In this document: piece by piece, positions 30,597 through 39,512 of the stretch
Numbering within the stretch: the first letter of the stretch is position 1
Layout of the letters: each line of letters begins with the position of its first letter
Notes under the pieces: model-generated
Told to the model about the DNA's origin: nothing
Databases searched by the model: none
Seen by the model: the letters and a program-made list of their open reading frames with translations, nothing else
DNA from: a virus
DNA length: 54,995 nucleotides
Reading direction: 5' to 3' (one strand)
IMG/VR virus record: IMGVR_UViG_3300027418_000012
Span: 1-54,995 of that record
Program-made: the position numbers and the translations under genes

Positions 30597-31280
30597 ATGG
30601 CACAAGGAGTATTAATTATTGCAGAGTCCGGTGCAGGTAAGTCTACAGCTATTGAGACCCTGGACCCAAAAGAAACTTTCATCATTAATGTGGCTAACAA
30701 ACCGTTACCCTTTAAAGGATGGAAGTCAAAGTATTCTATATGGTCTAAAGATAATCCTACAGGTAATATGTATGATAAGTCTAGCACCCAGAATATTTAT
30801 GCAGCATTACAGTATGTAAATGACAAGCGTCCTGAAATCAAAACCATAGTGGTAGATGATTTTCAGTACATGAGCTCGTTTGAGTTCTTTGAAAGAGTAG
30901 ACGAGAAAGGTTATGAGAAGTTCACTCAAATCGGTGCAGGTTTAGCTCGTATAGCTAGAATGCCTAAAGACTTGAGAGAAGACTTAACTGTATTCTTCTT
31001 AACTCATGCAGAAGAATCTACTGATATGGATGGTAAACGTAAATTAAAAGCAAAGACTATTGGTAAAATGGTTGATGAAAAGCTTACTTTAGAGGGATTA
31101 TTCTCTATAGTGCTTTACGGTAAAGTGAAGAAAGGAAAAGATGATGTAATTAGATATGTTTTTGAAACTCAGACTACAGGTGATAACACATGTAAGTCAC
31201 CTAAAGGAATGTTTGATACCTTTGAGATAGCAAACGATTTAGGTTTAGTAAAAAAAGCAATCACAGATTTTGAAAATTAG
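30597..31280 (+). CDS. Sak4-like RecA-type ATPase, 227 aa
   Basis: A single-domain P-loop ATPase of the phage Sak4/AAA_24 type that promotes single-strand annealing. Walker A is AESGAGKSTA (about residues 8-17), and Walker B is IVVDDFQY (about residue 86). LTVFFLTHAEES (about residue 132) is the sensor strand. The gene directly after encodes an SSB-like protein, the usual partner of Sak4 enzymes. RadA-type recombinases are an alternative, but the short length favours Sak4. Confidence 0.85.
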   Translation: MAQGVLIIAESGAGKSTAIETLDPKETFIINVANKPLPFKGWKSKYSIWSKDNPTGNMYDKSSTQNIYAALQYVNDKRPEIKTIVVDDFQYMSSFEFFERVDEKGYEKFTQIGAGLARIARMPKDLREDLTVFFLTHAEESTDMDGKRKLKAKTIGKMVDEKLTLEGLFSIVLYGKVKKGKDDVIRYVFETQTTGDNTCKSPKGMFDTFEIANDLGLVKKAITDFEN

Positions 31281-31311
31281 TTGAACGTTTAACATTTATA
31301 AAACAAACAGT

Positions 31312-31923
31312 ATGTTTAGTACAAAAGGACAAGAAGTAAAACAAGGTGGTGGAGTACAGAAGTCTCTACAACCAGGAGTAAATTATGCACACATCTTTAG
31401 TGCATCAGTAAGAGAATCTAAAAATACAGGTAAAAAAGCTCTGGAATTAGTTTTAGAGGGACCTGTATTAGAAAACTTTGAGGGGTGGACTATAGAAAAA
31501 GGTAATGAGAATGGCCCTAAATTTACAGGCCAATCTGCTAGAGTGTCTGCAAGTATGTGGATTGATTCTTATAATGAGACGAGTCCGTCTAAAAATGAGA
31601 TTATGAACAAGCTTAGCATTATTGCTGTAGAATTGGGTTTAAAAGATGAGTTAGATACTATCAGTGCATCTAGTATTGAAGACTGGGTTGCTCAAGTAGC
31701 TAAGTTATTAAAAGGAAAGAATTTATATTTCTTCCTTAAAGCTCAAGAAGAAGAGTACAATGGTAAAACAATTGTTAAGTTATCACTTCCTAAGTTTAAA
31801 TTTGCAAACGCAGATGAAAGTAAATTAGAGAAGTTTGACAAGAATAATCAATATCATTACAAAGCTTTACAGACTAAGCCAGTATCTGGTTTTGAGCCTG
31901 TAAACGAAGATTTTAACATGTAA
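31312..31923 (+). CDS. SSB-like single-stranded DNA-binding protein, 203 aa
   Basis: The pattern is like phage SSBs of the gp2.5/DUF669 kind: an OB-like beta core (NYAHIFSASVRESKNTGKKA; ALELVLEGPVLENF; RVSASMWID) followed by helices and KNLYFFLKAQEEEYNGKTIV. The C-terminus ends PVNEDFNM, an acidic/hydrophobic tail as in SSBs that recruit partners. The tandem with the Sak4-like ATPase strengthens the call. A strong terminator follows, consistent with abundant expression. Confidence 0.75.
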   Translation: MFSTKGQEVKQGGGVQKSLQPGVNYAHIFSASVRESKNTGKKALELVLEGPVLENFEGWTIEKGNENGPKFTGQSARVSASMWIDSYNETSPSKNEIMNKLSIIAVELGLKDELDTISASSIEDWVAQVAKLLKGKNLYFFLKAQEEEYNGKTIVKLSLPKFKFANADESKLEKFDKNNQYHYKALQTKPVSGFEPVNEDFNM

Positions 31924-31948
31924 AGTCTTTCTTTCATATACATTCTGA

Positions 31949-31980
31949 GGGGGGAGTTTCTACTCTCCCCAATTTTTTTT
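31949..31980 (+). terminator. Rho-independent terminator after SSB-like gene
   Basis: GGGGGGAGT (31949-31957) pairs with ACTCTCCCC (31962-31970), one G-U pair, then eight T. Only 12 bases remain before the primase ATG, so primase is probably made by read-through. Confidence 0.92.
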
Positions 31981-31992
31981 AAATTCTTAGCT

Positions 31993-32961
31993 ATGTTTAA
32001 AACTAAAAATCTGGTACATGATATAAAAGATGTACCAACACCTTGGGTATTTGAACATTTTTGCAAACTGAAAGAAAAGTTAGCTGGTGAAGATGTAAAA
32101 ATTAAAAGCTTATTTAATAGTAAAGAACGCACGCCAAGCATGTGTATATACTTTGATGCAAAAGTTAAAGTGTATAAGTATAAAGATTTCTCTACAGGTA
32201 AGGGGGGCTCAGCTATAGATCTTGTAAAAGATATCTATGACTTACCATATCATAAAGCCTGCAATCTAATTGTAGAGCAATATAATGATTATGTTCTCCA
32301 TAATAATGGAGGATACGACGTAAAGGAATTTAAAGAGCAGTCTAAGTATAAAGTACATAGTTATATTTTTAGACCATGGACTACTCAAGATCAATACTTC
32401 TGGACCCAGTTTAATATTGGATCTAAATTACTAGATGAGTATTGTGTAAAACCCCTATCATATTACACTATGATAAAGGACGGTAAAGAATTAGTAATTA
32501 GTGGAAACTACATCTATGGGTATTTTACCAAAGGCGGGGAGCTATATAAAATCTACCAACCTAAAACATCAGATAAAAAGTTTCTAAAAATTAAAGACCA
32601 TTTACAGGGAGAGCAGCATCTAGAGCAGAATGATTATTTAATTATTCTGTCCAGTCTTAAAGATATGATGTCTCTGAAGTCTCTTAAGCTTTCTAATATA
32701 AATGTAGTAGCCCCAGATAGTGAGAACTCTATGATTAAAAGAGACACTATGGAGCAATTTATAAAAGATTATAAGAAGGTGATAGTAATGTTTGATAATG
32801 ACGATGCAGGTATTAAAGCTATGGAAAAGTATAAAACTACTTACCCTGCAGTGGAAATCCTTCTTCTTCCTATGAGTAAAGACTTGTCTGACTCAATAAA
32901 AGACAATGGAGCTAAAGCTGTTAGAGACAGATTGGTTCCATTAATAAATAAAAAATTATAA
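31993..32961 (+). CDS. DnaG-like primase with Toprim domain, 322 aa
   Basis: Makes RNA primers. The N-terminal part resembles the DnaG zinc/fold region in layout (SLFNSKERTPSMCIYFDAKV; YKYKDFSTGKGGSAIDLVKD) but the zinc Cys set is not obvious. The Toprim core is at about residues 205-300: LIILSSLKDMMSLKSL with an S-L-K in place of the usual E-G, and VIVMFDNDDAGIKAMEKY with the DxD metal site. The leading Glu of Toprim is thus unclear. It follows the SSB gene and overlaps an HNH gene by one base. Confidence 0.82.
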   Translation: MFKTKNLVHDIKDVPTPWVFEHFCKLKEKLAGEDVKIKSLFNSKERTPSMCIYFDAKVKVYKYKDFSTGKGGSAIDLVKDIYDLPYHKACNLIVEQYNDYVLHNNGGYDVKEFKEQSKYKVHSYIFRPWTTQDQYFWTQFNIGSKLLDEYCVKPLSYYTMIKDGKELVISGNYIYGYFTKGGELYKIYQPKTSDKKFLKIKDHLQGEQHLEQNDYLIILSSLKDMMSLKSLKLSNINVVAPDSENSMIKRDTMEQFIKDYKKVIVMFDNDDAGIKAMEKYKTTYPAVEILLLPMSKDLSDSIKDNGAKAVRDRLVPLINKKL

Positions 32962-33353
32962 TGGCAACTAGAAAGAAACCTGTTAAGAAAACAAGTAGAG
33001 TTCCTAAAACTAGAAATGCGGGGACTATGACTGAATCAGCTTTTTGGTCATTCATACGTAGTGCCCTTAGACAGAAGTCTAGGTGGTGGAAACCTATTAC
33101 AGAATGTAAAATGAAAGCTCGTAGGCCCTACAAGGGACCTAATAAGAGACAGAAGTTTGAATACTTATGTAATAGTTGTAAGACATGGTTTCCTGATAAG
33201 CAAATTAACGTGGACCATATTGTAGGAGCAGGTAGTTTAAACTGTGGGCAGGACCTTCCCGGATTTGTGGACAGGCTCTTCTGTGAACAAGATAACTTAC
33301 AGGTACTTTGTACAACATGTCACGATCATAAAACAAAATTAGAAAAGAAATGA
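32961..33353 (+). CDS. HNH endonuclease, 130 aa
   Basis: The C-terminal half is an HNH nuclease: YLCNSCKTWF (first CxxC), NVDHIVGAGS (catalytic His in VDHI), LQVLCTTCHDHKTKLEK (second CxxC and final His). The N-terminal part is basic (TRKKPVKKTSRVPKTRNAGT) and could bind DNA. Such nucleases occur near crAss-like replication genes and could process replication intermediates or host DNA. There is no sign of an intron or intein that would mark it as a homing enzyme. Confidence 0.9.
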   Translation: MATRKKPVKKTSRVPKTRNAGTMTESAFWSFIRSALRQKSRWWKPITECKMKARRPYKGPNKRQKFEYLCNSCKTWFPDKQINVDHIVGAGSLNCGQDLPGFVDRLFCEQDNLQVLCTTCHDHKTKLEKK

Positions 33354-33535
33354 GTGAAGAAAATATGTCTAAACAGCAACTAGACAATCAAGCTGCTGAA
33401 TTAAAGAACTGTAATGACTTAATTAAAGAGTTAGTAGCTCTCCTTGAATATGAGGAAGCTATGACTATAGATCCTAGATCTCAGCAAAAGATGAGTGCTA
33501 AACTTATAGAATTAGGATTATGGCCAAGCAGATAA
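33350..33535 (+). CDS. Hypothetical helical protein, 61 aa
   Basis: A small, acidic, helical protein (LDNQAAELKNCNDLIKELVA) that overlaps both neighbours (4 and 16 bases). It has heptad-like Leu spacing, so it may oligomerise. The role is unknown. Confidence 0.6.
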   Translation: MSEENMSKQQLDNQAAELKNCNDLIKELVALLEYEEAMTIDPRSQQKMSAKLIELGLWPSR

Positions 33536-33963
33536 CTACAGAAGAAATAATAGCCAAGTATCCAAAGATATTTGAAGACTATCAGGGTAACCCCGGCAGG
33601 GTTAACTGGCATGGTGTACCAGAAGGCTGGTTACCAATTATAGATAAACTATGTGATTGTATACAATGGTATATAGATCATCATGTTAAACATACAAAAG
33701 AAGGGCAGTATAAACCAACTCAAGTTACATGTGTACAAATGAAAGAAAAGTTTGGAGGCTTACGCTTCTATACAAATGGACATGATGAAGTAGTAGAAGG
33801 TATGGTTAAAATGGCTGAAAGTATGTGTGATGACAAATGTCAAGACTGTGGATCAGAAGAAGACCTAGGTGTTACATCAGGTTGGATAACTGTACTCTGT
33901 AGAAATTGTGTAATAGCTCATGGTGATAGAGCCATGGGAGTTTGGAAACCTAAAAATTTATAG
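33520..33963 (+). CDS. Zinc-binding hypothetical protein, 147 aa
   Basis: The middle part contains VTCVQMKEKFGGLRFYTNG and the C-terminal part a four-Cys site: CDDKCQDCGS and LCRNC (about residues 102-128). The KEKFGGLRFY motif is widespread in small bacterial and phage proteins with an unassigned function. The Cys set makes zinc binding likely. It starts inside the previous gene (16-base overlap). Confidence 0.7.
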   Translation: MAKQITTEEIIAKYPKIFEDYQGNPGRVNWHGVPEGWLPIIDKLCDCIQWYIDHHVKHTKEGQYKPTQVTCVQMKEKFGGLRFYTNGHDEVVEGMVKMAESMCDDKCQDCGSEEDLGVTSGWITVLCRNCVIAHGDRAMGVWKPKNL

Positions 33964-33964
33964 T

Positions 33965-34303
33965 ATGGCAGATATAGATCAAGAGATAGATCACAACTCA
34001 GCATTTAGAAAATGGATGGAAGATCCAGAAACTCAAAGAATGCAGGAAGAAGCTCAAAAGCAGTGGGAAGAAGAGAAACAAAAGTTAAAAGATGATCTTA
34101 CACCAGAGATGGTTAATGACATTAGAGAATGGCGTTGTGTAGAAGACTACACCTGGAGAGGGATAGCTACAGCTTTTTACGAAAAGTATAAAGACTTTAG
34201 TTACTCTCACAGTATACTGCCAGGTAATCAAATTGACGGTATGATGATTTGCGGTGTTGCACAAGATTTATTAAAACAAGAAAACTCAGAAGGATGGAAT
34301 TAG
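33965..34303 (+). CDS. Hypothetical acidic protein, 112 aa
   Basis: ATG 33965 directly follows the previous stop; the longer frame starting inside the upstream gene is rejected. Acidic and charged helices (EDPETQRMQEEAQKQWEEEK) form the first half. The second half has DIREWRCVEDYTWRGIATAF, which resembles a short helical domain. Its end overlaps the nuclease gene by 10 bases. No family is recognised. Confidence 0.65.
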   Translation: MADIDQEIDHNSAFRKWMEDPETQRMQEEAQKQWEEEKQKLKDDLTPEMVNDIREWRCVEDYTWRGIATAFYEKYKDFSYSHSILPGNQIDGMMICGVAQDLLKQENSEGWN

Positions 34304-35322
34304 AATCATTAATGGAAGAAACAGTTATCAAATTACAAGATGACTTTTATAGTAAGAAGTTTTACTTCTCTTATAGTAGCTTAAACAAGCTTATGTGGAA
34401 CCCTGCAGTATTTTATCAGATGTATGTTCTAGGTAATAAAGAAGAACGTACTGATGCTCACTTAGTACAAGGTAAGATTATTCATGCTCTTATTTTAGAA
34501 GAAGAGAAGTTTAATGACCAGTTTGTTATCAGCCCCGGCAAACTTCCAGGTGATAATATTAAAATAATAGTTGACAGAGTGTATAATCATCATGTAGAAT
34601 TAGCTAAAGATGGTGACACTCGTACTAACTTAGAAGAGTTTGACGGTGCAATACTAGATGTAATGAAAGATATTAATTATTTTCAGAACCTAAAGACCGA
34701 TCAACAGCGTGTAGAAAAAGTGATTACACTAGAAGCTACTAACTATTGGGCATTTCTTAAGATTAAAGGAGCTAAAACTCTAATTGATCAAGAGACATAT
34801 GACTATTGTAAGAGTGCAGTGGAACTAATCAAAGCTAACAAATCTATTTGTGAGCTAATTGGTTGTGATTTAAATGATTTTAGTAATGTAGAAATTCATA
34901 ACGAGTATCCAGTACAAATAGAATTTGATGACAAACCTTTTGGTTTTAAAGGAATTATAGATAATTTGCTTATAGATCATGACAAAAAGATTATATTTGT
35001 AAACGATATCAAGACTACTAGTAAAGATTTAAAAGACTTCCCTGAGAGTGTAGAGTTTTATTCTTACTGGATGCAAGCAGCCATTTATTTATCAATGGTT
35101 ACTGTAATCTATAAAGAATTAATACAGAAAGGGTATAACGTTAAATTTCATTTTGTAGTTATTGATAGAGCATTTCAAACTTATGCATTCCCAATATCAA
35201 GCACTACATATAGTGATTGGTTAGAAAGATTCTTTAAGGTGATAGAAAAAGCTGCATGGCATTATACCAATAAAAGCTATGACTTACCTTATGATTTTGC
35301 AACTGGGACTGTAACTTTATAA
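34294..35322 (+). CDS. PD-(D/E)XK exonuclease-like protein, 342 aa
   Basis: Resembles RecB/Cas4-type nucleases of phages. FSYSSLNKLMWNPAVFYQMY begins the domain (like LSYSxIxxFxxCP), and LVQGKIIHALILEE gives the conserved Gly-x-x-x-His helix. GFKGIIDNLLIDHDKKIIFV then carries the Asp, followed by NDIKTTSKDL with the D-x-K core. The C-terminal helix FYSYWMQAAIYLSM is also typical. It probably digests DNA ends during recombination or host DNA breakdown. ATG 34312 is an alternative start. Confidence 0.85.
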   Translation: MELESLMEETVIKLQDDFYSKKFYFSYSSLNKLMWNPAVFYQMYVLGNKEERTDAHLVQGKIIHALILEEEKFNDQFVISPGKLPGDNIKIIVDRVYNHHVELAKDGDTRTNLEEFDGAILDVMKDINYFQNLKTDQQRVEKVITLEATNYWAFLKIKGAKTLIDQETYDYCKSAVELIKANKSICELIGCDLNDFSNVEIHNEYPVQIEFDDKPFGFKGIIDNLLIDHDKKIIFVNDIKTTSKDLKDFPESVEFYSYWMQAAIYLSMVTVIYKELIQKGYNVKFHFVVIDRAFQTYAFPISSTTYSDWLERFFKVIEKAAWHYTNKSYDLPYDFATGTVTL

Positions 35323-35332
35323 AGAAAACAAT

Positions 35333-35893
35333 ATGATAGAAAACCTTTATGGGAAGTATTTTCAAAAATCACGATCATTTTTATATCCAGCTCTTGGTAT
35401 TAGACGTTCTAGTAACATTAGTCCAACAGGGACCTATCTTTCTCTTGAGGGGAAGATAGATCCTGAGGATATGAGATTGGTAGTAGCATATAAAGTTACT
35501 AAAGATGAAGGGTTTAAAGTGTTTGAAAAACAAATGCTACTTACTAATCCTTTATTTGACAGTAAAATAGATGTAAAAGAATACAGTCTTTATATATTTA
35601 ATTTTGAGATATATAAAGATGACTGGTTCAACTTCTTATTAGGAAAATATTCTAAACTATCAAATGTTTTAAAGAGAGCTATTAAAACATATTATGGTGA
35701 AAGCTCTTCAGAGTATAAGTATATGGATACTTATTTGTATCCTGAAAAGTATCACGGTGTATACTCTAAGCTATTAGATGTAGACATAGATACTATAAAG
35801 ACTACCAAGGAATTATGTAACCCGTGTGATTTAGAAAAAGAAACTTTAAAAATTCCTATAGAAGATACACAATTATTAGAAAAGACTACTTAA
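35333..35893 (+). CDS. Hypothetical protein, 186 aa
   Basis: An alpha/beta protein with aromatic-rich strands (SRSFLYPALGIRRSSNISPT; YSLYIFNFEIYKDDWFNFLL). No motif is recognised. It is found between the nuclease and a 133-aa unknown in the replication block; I have a general memory of similar proteins in crAss-like phages but cannot assign a function. Confidence 0.65.
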   Translation: MIENLYGKYFQKSRSFLYPALGIRRSSNISPTGTYLSLEGKIDPEDMRLVVAYKVTKDEGFKVFEKQMLLTNPLFDSKIDVKEYSLYIFNFEIYKDDWFNFLLGKYSKLSNVLKRAIKTYYGESSSEYKYMDTYLYPEKYHGVYSKLLDVDIDTIKTTKELCNPCDLEKETLKIPIEDTQLLEKTT

Positions 35894-35913
35894 CTTTGTA
35901 AAAAACAAACAAT

Positions 35914-36315
35914 ATGAATAAATCAATGATGTTAATTACATCCGTATGGGGAAGTAAAAAGACATTTAAGTTAATCCCTGTAACATCAGACTCCCCTTAT
36001 AACGAGGCTATCTTTGACGTAGATAATAAAGTGCTAGCAGTTATATCAAAACAGAAAAAAGAATCATTGCATATGCTTGCTAAGCTTAATGAATTTGGAG
36101 ATCCTCAGACAATGAAGATCGGCAGAAGAGCTAATGGTAAAGACTATGCTGAAGAGCGTAAGACACTAGAGACTTTCTATGAATACTATGTAGAAAACGT
36201 TCCTGAAGTAGAAAACTTTATTAATATGTTTGCTATTAATGCAGACAGCTTTGATTATAAGAAATACTTCGTAGAAGAAAAAGCAGCTACACCTAGTAGC
36301 ATTGTGACCGTATAG
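35914..36315 (+). CDS. Hypothetical protein, 133 aa
   Basis: A small basic alpha/beta protein (MMLITSVWGSKKTFKLIPVT; IFDVDNKVLAVISKQKKESL) with a helical C-terminal half (RKTLETFYEYYVENVPEVEN). It is last before a terminator that precedes the DNA polymerase. TAACTTTG at 35891-35898 lies before it, a possible promoter box. Function is unknown. Confidence 0.65.
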   Translation: MNKSMMLITSVWGSKKTFKLIPVTSDSPYNEAIFDVDNKVLAVISKQKKESLHMLAKLNEFGDPQTMKIGRRANGKDYAEERKTLETFYEYYVENVPEVENFINMFAINADSFDYKKYFVEEKAATPSSIVTV

Positions 36316-36338
36316 ACTAACCCAAACAAAAACTGGAT

Positions 36339-36364
36339 AAGGGAAGAGAAATCTTCCCTTTTTT
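36339..36364 (+). terminator. Rho-independent terminator before DNA polymerase gene
   Basis: AAGGGAAGA (36339-36347) pairs with TCTTCCCTT (36352-36360) around a GAAA loop, and a T-run follows to 36364. It precedes the polymerase start by 43 bases. Confidence 0.9.
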
Positions 36365-36407
36365 CAGCTTCAATAACAAGGGGGGACAGCTTAACTGAAC
36401 CATATAT

Positions 36408-38348
36408 ATGAAACAAGATTTACCAACCCATTGGGTTATGGATTATGAAACCCTTCTCAACTGTTTTGTAGGTGTGTTTCAACACTACAAAGATGACAGC
36501 ATTAGTGAAATATTTATTATCACTAAAGACCAAAATGACTTACCTAAATTTATTGATTTCTTAAAGAAATGTGTACAGCTTAATCAGTGGCATATATCTT
36601 ATAATGGTCTAGCATTTGATGCTCAGATCTCACAACACATACTTAAAAATGAAGCTAAGTTGTTGAAACTTAGTGGATTAGAAGTAGCTATGTATATTCA
36701 TAAGCTAGCTCAAAGTATTATTGACAAGTCTGATAGAGGAGAGTTCCAAGAGTTTGCACCTAGACAGCTTAAAATTAGACAGATAGATTTATTTAAGATG
36801 AATCACTGGGATAATAAAGCTAAGATGTCTTCTCTTAAATGGATACAGTATTCTATGGACTGGCAAAATGTAGAAGAGATGCCTCATCATCATACTAAGC
36901 CTGTTGAGAATGATCAGCAGCTGCAGGATATAATAACTTATTGTATTAATGATGTACAATCTACTAAGAAGATATTTGAGCACTCTAAAGAGCAAATAGA
37001 ACTTAGAAAGACTCTTACTAATGAATACGGTATAGATCTCTATTCTGCTTCAGAGCCTAGAATTTCTAAAGAACTGTTCTTATTTTTCCTTGAGAAGAAA
37101 CTAGGATGGGATAAAACAGAAATTAAAAGACTCAGAACAAAACGTGATGAGATCTATCTTGGACAATGTATTCTTCCCTATATTAAATTCCAGACAGTAG
37201 AGTTCCAAAAGATTCATGACTACTTTAGAACTAAGGTGGTTACATCTACTAAAGACAAGTTAAAATACACTCTTGATTATAAAGGCGTAAAAACTGACTA
37301 CGGTCTTGGCGGCATCCATGGTGCAAAAGATGCAGGAGTATATCAAGCTCAACCGGGATGGACCATTATGACATCTGACGTAACTTCTTTCTATCCTAAT
37401 CTAGCCATTAAGAACAAGTTTCATCCAGAACACCTACCTCAGAAAGAATTTGGGGACCTGTATGAATGGTTTTTTGAAGAGCGTAAAAAGATTCCTAAGT
37501 CTGACCCAAAGAACTATGTATACAAGATTATTCTTAACAGTACATACGGTCTTACAGGTGATGAGAATAGTTTCCTATACGATCCTAAAATGACTATGCA
37601 GATTACTATCAATGGTCAGCTTCAATTATCTATGCTATATGAGATGCTATCTCTAGCTATTCCAGAAGGTATACCGCTTATGCAAAATACAGATGGTCTA
37701 GAAATGATGATTCCTACCTCATCTATATCCACTTATATGGATGTATGTGCTCAATGGGAAACAATCACTCAGCTTAACCTAGAACATGACGAGTATTCTA
37801 AAATGATTATAGCAGACGTAAATAATTATATGGCTGTCTATAAGAATGGAAAGGTAAAGTCAAAAGGTAAATATGAGTGGGAAGATCTAGAGAAAAAGAA
37901 GGTGGCTGTACTTCATAAGAATAAATCTTTTCTTATTATTCCTAAAGCTATCTATGCCTACTTTGTTTATGGTACACTACCAGAAGAGTTTCTTGCCCAG
38001 AATAAATCTATATATGATTACTGTGGCGGGATTAAAGCTAAGTTTGGGTGGTACTATGAAGAAAGAAGTTTAGTTAATGGTGAGCTAGTTACAAATAGAT
38101 TGCAAAAGATTGTTAGATATTATGTAAGCAAGTCAGGAACTAAAATTATGAAATGCCATTCTGATGGTAGAGAGATGCAGGTGGAAGCCGGGGAATGGAT
38201 GCAGAAGATAGCTAATGAAATAGATCCAAACATAGCTTACGAAGCATATGATATAGATACAGAATATTATTTAGAAAACATATACAAGCAAATAGAGCAG
38301 ATTAACAAGATTAAACTAAGCTCTTTCACACAATTATCATTATTTTAA
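36408..38348 (+). CDS. Family B DNA polymerase, 646 aa
   Basis: The replicative polymerase, with proofreading. Exonuclease motifs are DYETL (about residue 12), YNGLAFDAQI (about residue 65), and YCINDVQSTK (about residue 182). Polymerase motifs are A DVTSFYPNLAI (about residue 324), B YKIILNSTYG (about residue 372), and C QNTDGLEMMI (about residue 426). Motif C has NTDG in place of DTDS, keeping the metal-binding second Asp but losing the first. At 646 aa it is compact for family B. It follows a terminator, so it may have its own expression control. Confidence 0.94.
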   Translation: MKQDLPTHWVMDYETLLNCFVGVFQHYKDDSISEIFIITKDQNDLPKFIDFLKKCVQLNQWHISYNGLAFDAQISQHILKNEAKLLKLSGLEVAMYIHKLAQSIIDKSDRGEFQEFAPRQLKIRQIDLFKMNHWDNKAKMSSLKWIQYSMDWQNVEEMPHHHTKPVENDQQLQDIITYCINDVQSTKKIFEHSKEQIELRKTLTNEYGIDLYSASEPRISKELFLFFLEKKLGWDKTEIKRLRTKRDEIYLGQCILPYIKFQTVEFQKIHDYFRTKVVTSTKDKLKYTLDYKGVKTDYGLGGIHGAKDAGVYQAQPGWTIMTSDVTSFYPNLAIKNKFHPEHLPQKEFGDLYEWFFEERKKIPKSDPKNYVYKIILNSTYGLTGDENSFLYDPKMTMQITINGQLQLSMLYEMLSLAIPEGIPLMQNTDGLEMMIPTSSISTYMDVCAQWETITQLNLEHDEYSKMIIADVNNYMAVYKNGKVKSKGKYEWEDLEKKKVAVLHKNKSFLIIPKAIYAYFVYGTLPEEFLAQNKSIYDYCGGIKAKFGWYYEERSLVNGELVTNRLQKIVRYYVSKSGTKIMKCHSDGREMQVEAGEWMQKIANEIDPNIAYEAYDIDTEYYLENIYKQIEQINKIKLSSFTQLSLF

Positions 38349-38358
38349 AATTACAATT

Positions 38359-39165
38359 ATGCCAGCAAAAACAGAGTTTACAACTGAGCAACGTATTAGA
38401 TCCGCTAATTTACCTACCCATGGTAAGACTTACACAACTATCCCTCACGGATATGTTATAGACGAAACAAGAAGAGAACTGCAAGCTGCAGGTTTTCATA
38501 TACAAAAAGAAGTTTACAAGACTAATTTAGATGGTCAAGTGGCACAAGGTATATATCACTTAAATTATGGCAGTGACTCAGATATGGGTCTAATGTTTGC
38601 ATGGTCAAACAGCTATAATAAGATGATGAAATTTAAATGTGCTGTAGGTGCACAAGTATTCATATGTATGAATGGAATGGTATCTGGAGACTTATCCAAC
38701 TACTCAAGAAAACATACAGGTAATGCTTTGCAGGAAGCTACAGATACTATTAAACACCAAATTTCTAATGCTAGAACATACTACGATCAACTAGTTAAAG
38801 ATAAAGAGATGTTAAAAGTTATTACATTAACTAAAAGTCAGCAAGCAGCTATAGTAGGTCAGTTATTGATTGAACAAGATGTACTAACTCTTAGCCAAGT
38901 TGGTATTGTTAAGCGTGAGATAGAAACTCCTACACATACTTATAACGCCCCGGCTGATTCAGCATGGACATTATACAATCATATTACACTAGCTTTAAAA
39001 GACTCACATCCAATGAGTTATTTAAACGACCATCAAAAGTTACATAGTTTCTTTGTAGATCAATATAAAATTACTAAGAAATTTATACAACCAGAATTAC
39101 TATTTGTAGAAGAAGCTGAAAAAGCTTTGGTAGAAAGTGATGATAGTGGTGTAATCTTTTTATAA
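38359..39165 (+). CDS. DUF932-like protein, 268 aa
   Basis: Resembles the DUF932 family common in phages and plasmids. LMFAWSNSYNKMMKFKCAVG and QVFICMNGMVSGDLSNYSRK are the kind of segment found in those proteins (substrate-like SxxxxxxFxxGxxVFxCxNG), followed by a long helical part (EATDTIKHQISNARTYYDQL). The biochemical function is not known. It follows the DNA polymerase gene by 10 bases, so is part of the replication transcript. Confidence 0.72.
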   Translation: MPAKTEFTTEQRIRSANLPTHGKTYTTIPHGYVIDETRRELQAAGFHIQKEVYKTNLDGQVAQGIYHLNYGSDSDMGLMFAWSNSYNKMMKFKCAVGAQVFICMNGMVSGDLSNYSRKHTGNALQEATDTIKHQISNARTYYDQLVKDKEMLKVITLTKSQQAAIVGQLLIEQDVLTLSQVGIVKREIETPTHTYNAPADSAWTLYNHITLALKDSHPMSYLNDHQKLHSFFVDQYKITKKFIQPELLFVEEAEKALVESDDSGVIFL

Positions 39166-39173
39166 AATCTTAT

Positions 39174-39512
39174 ATGGAAGACAGCGTAGGTTCAGTATTT
39201 AAATCAGTGTTACAACATCTAAAGTGTATTGAAGTGAGACTAGACTGTGCAAAAGCTCTAACTAGTCAAAAACAGAAATACGCTTTAGGTAATGCTGTAC
39301 AAAAAGTAAAGCTTGCTATTAATCATATATGTGATCTATTACCAAATTCAAAGGGTGCAATGGAAGTAAAGAAAGAACTAGATAGTGATCATCTAGTTTA
39401 TGTAATGTTACTGACAGAGCAACTCTTTGACCTTGGTAGTGATGACTTAGAAGAGATAATAGAGCTAGTAGATAATCATATTAACAAAAACTATGGCAAG
39501 GGAGAAATGTAA
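39174..39512 (+). CDS. Hypothetical helical protein, 112 aa
   Basis: A mainly helical protein (SVGSVFKSVLQHLKCIEVRL; VQKVKLAINHICDLLPNSKG) with acidic end. No family is recognised. It overlaps the next gene by 20 bases. Confidence 0.6.
   Translation: MEDSVGSVFKSVLQHLKCIEVRLDCAKALTSQKQKYALGNAVQKVKLAINHICDLLPNSKGAMEVKKELDSDHLVYVMLLTEQLFDLGSDDLEEIIELVDNHINKNYGKGEM

Noticed and set aside
32961-33353. HNH gene as a homing endonuclease in a group I intron or intein
   Set aside because: Neighbouring genes are intact and closely spaced with no split gene or intron-like gap.
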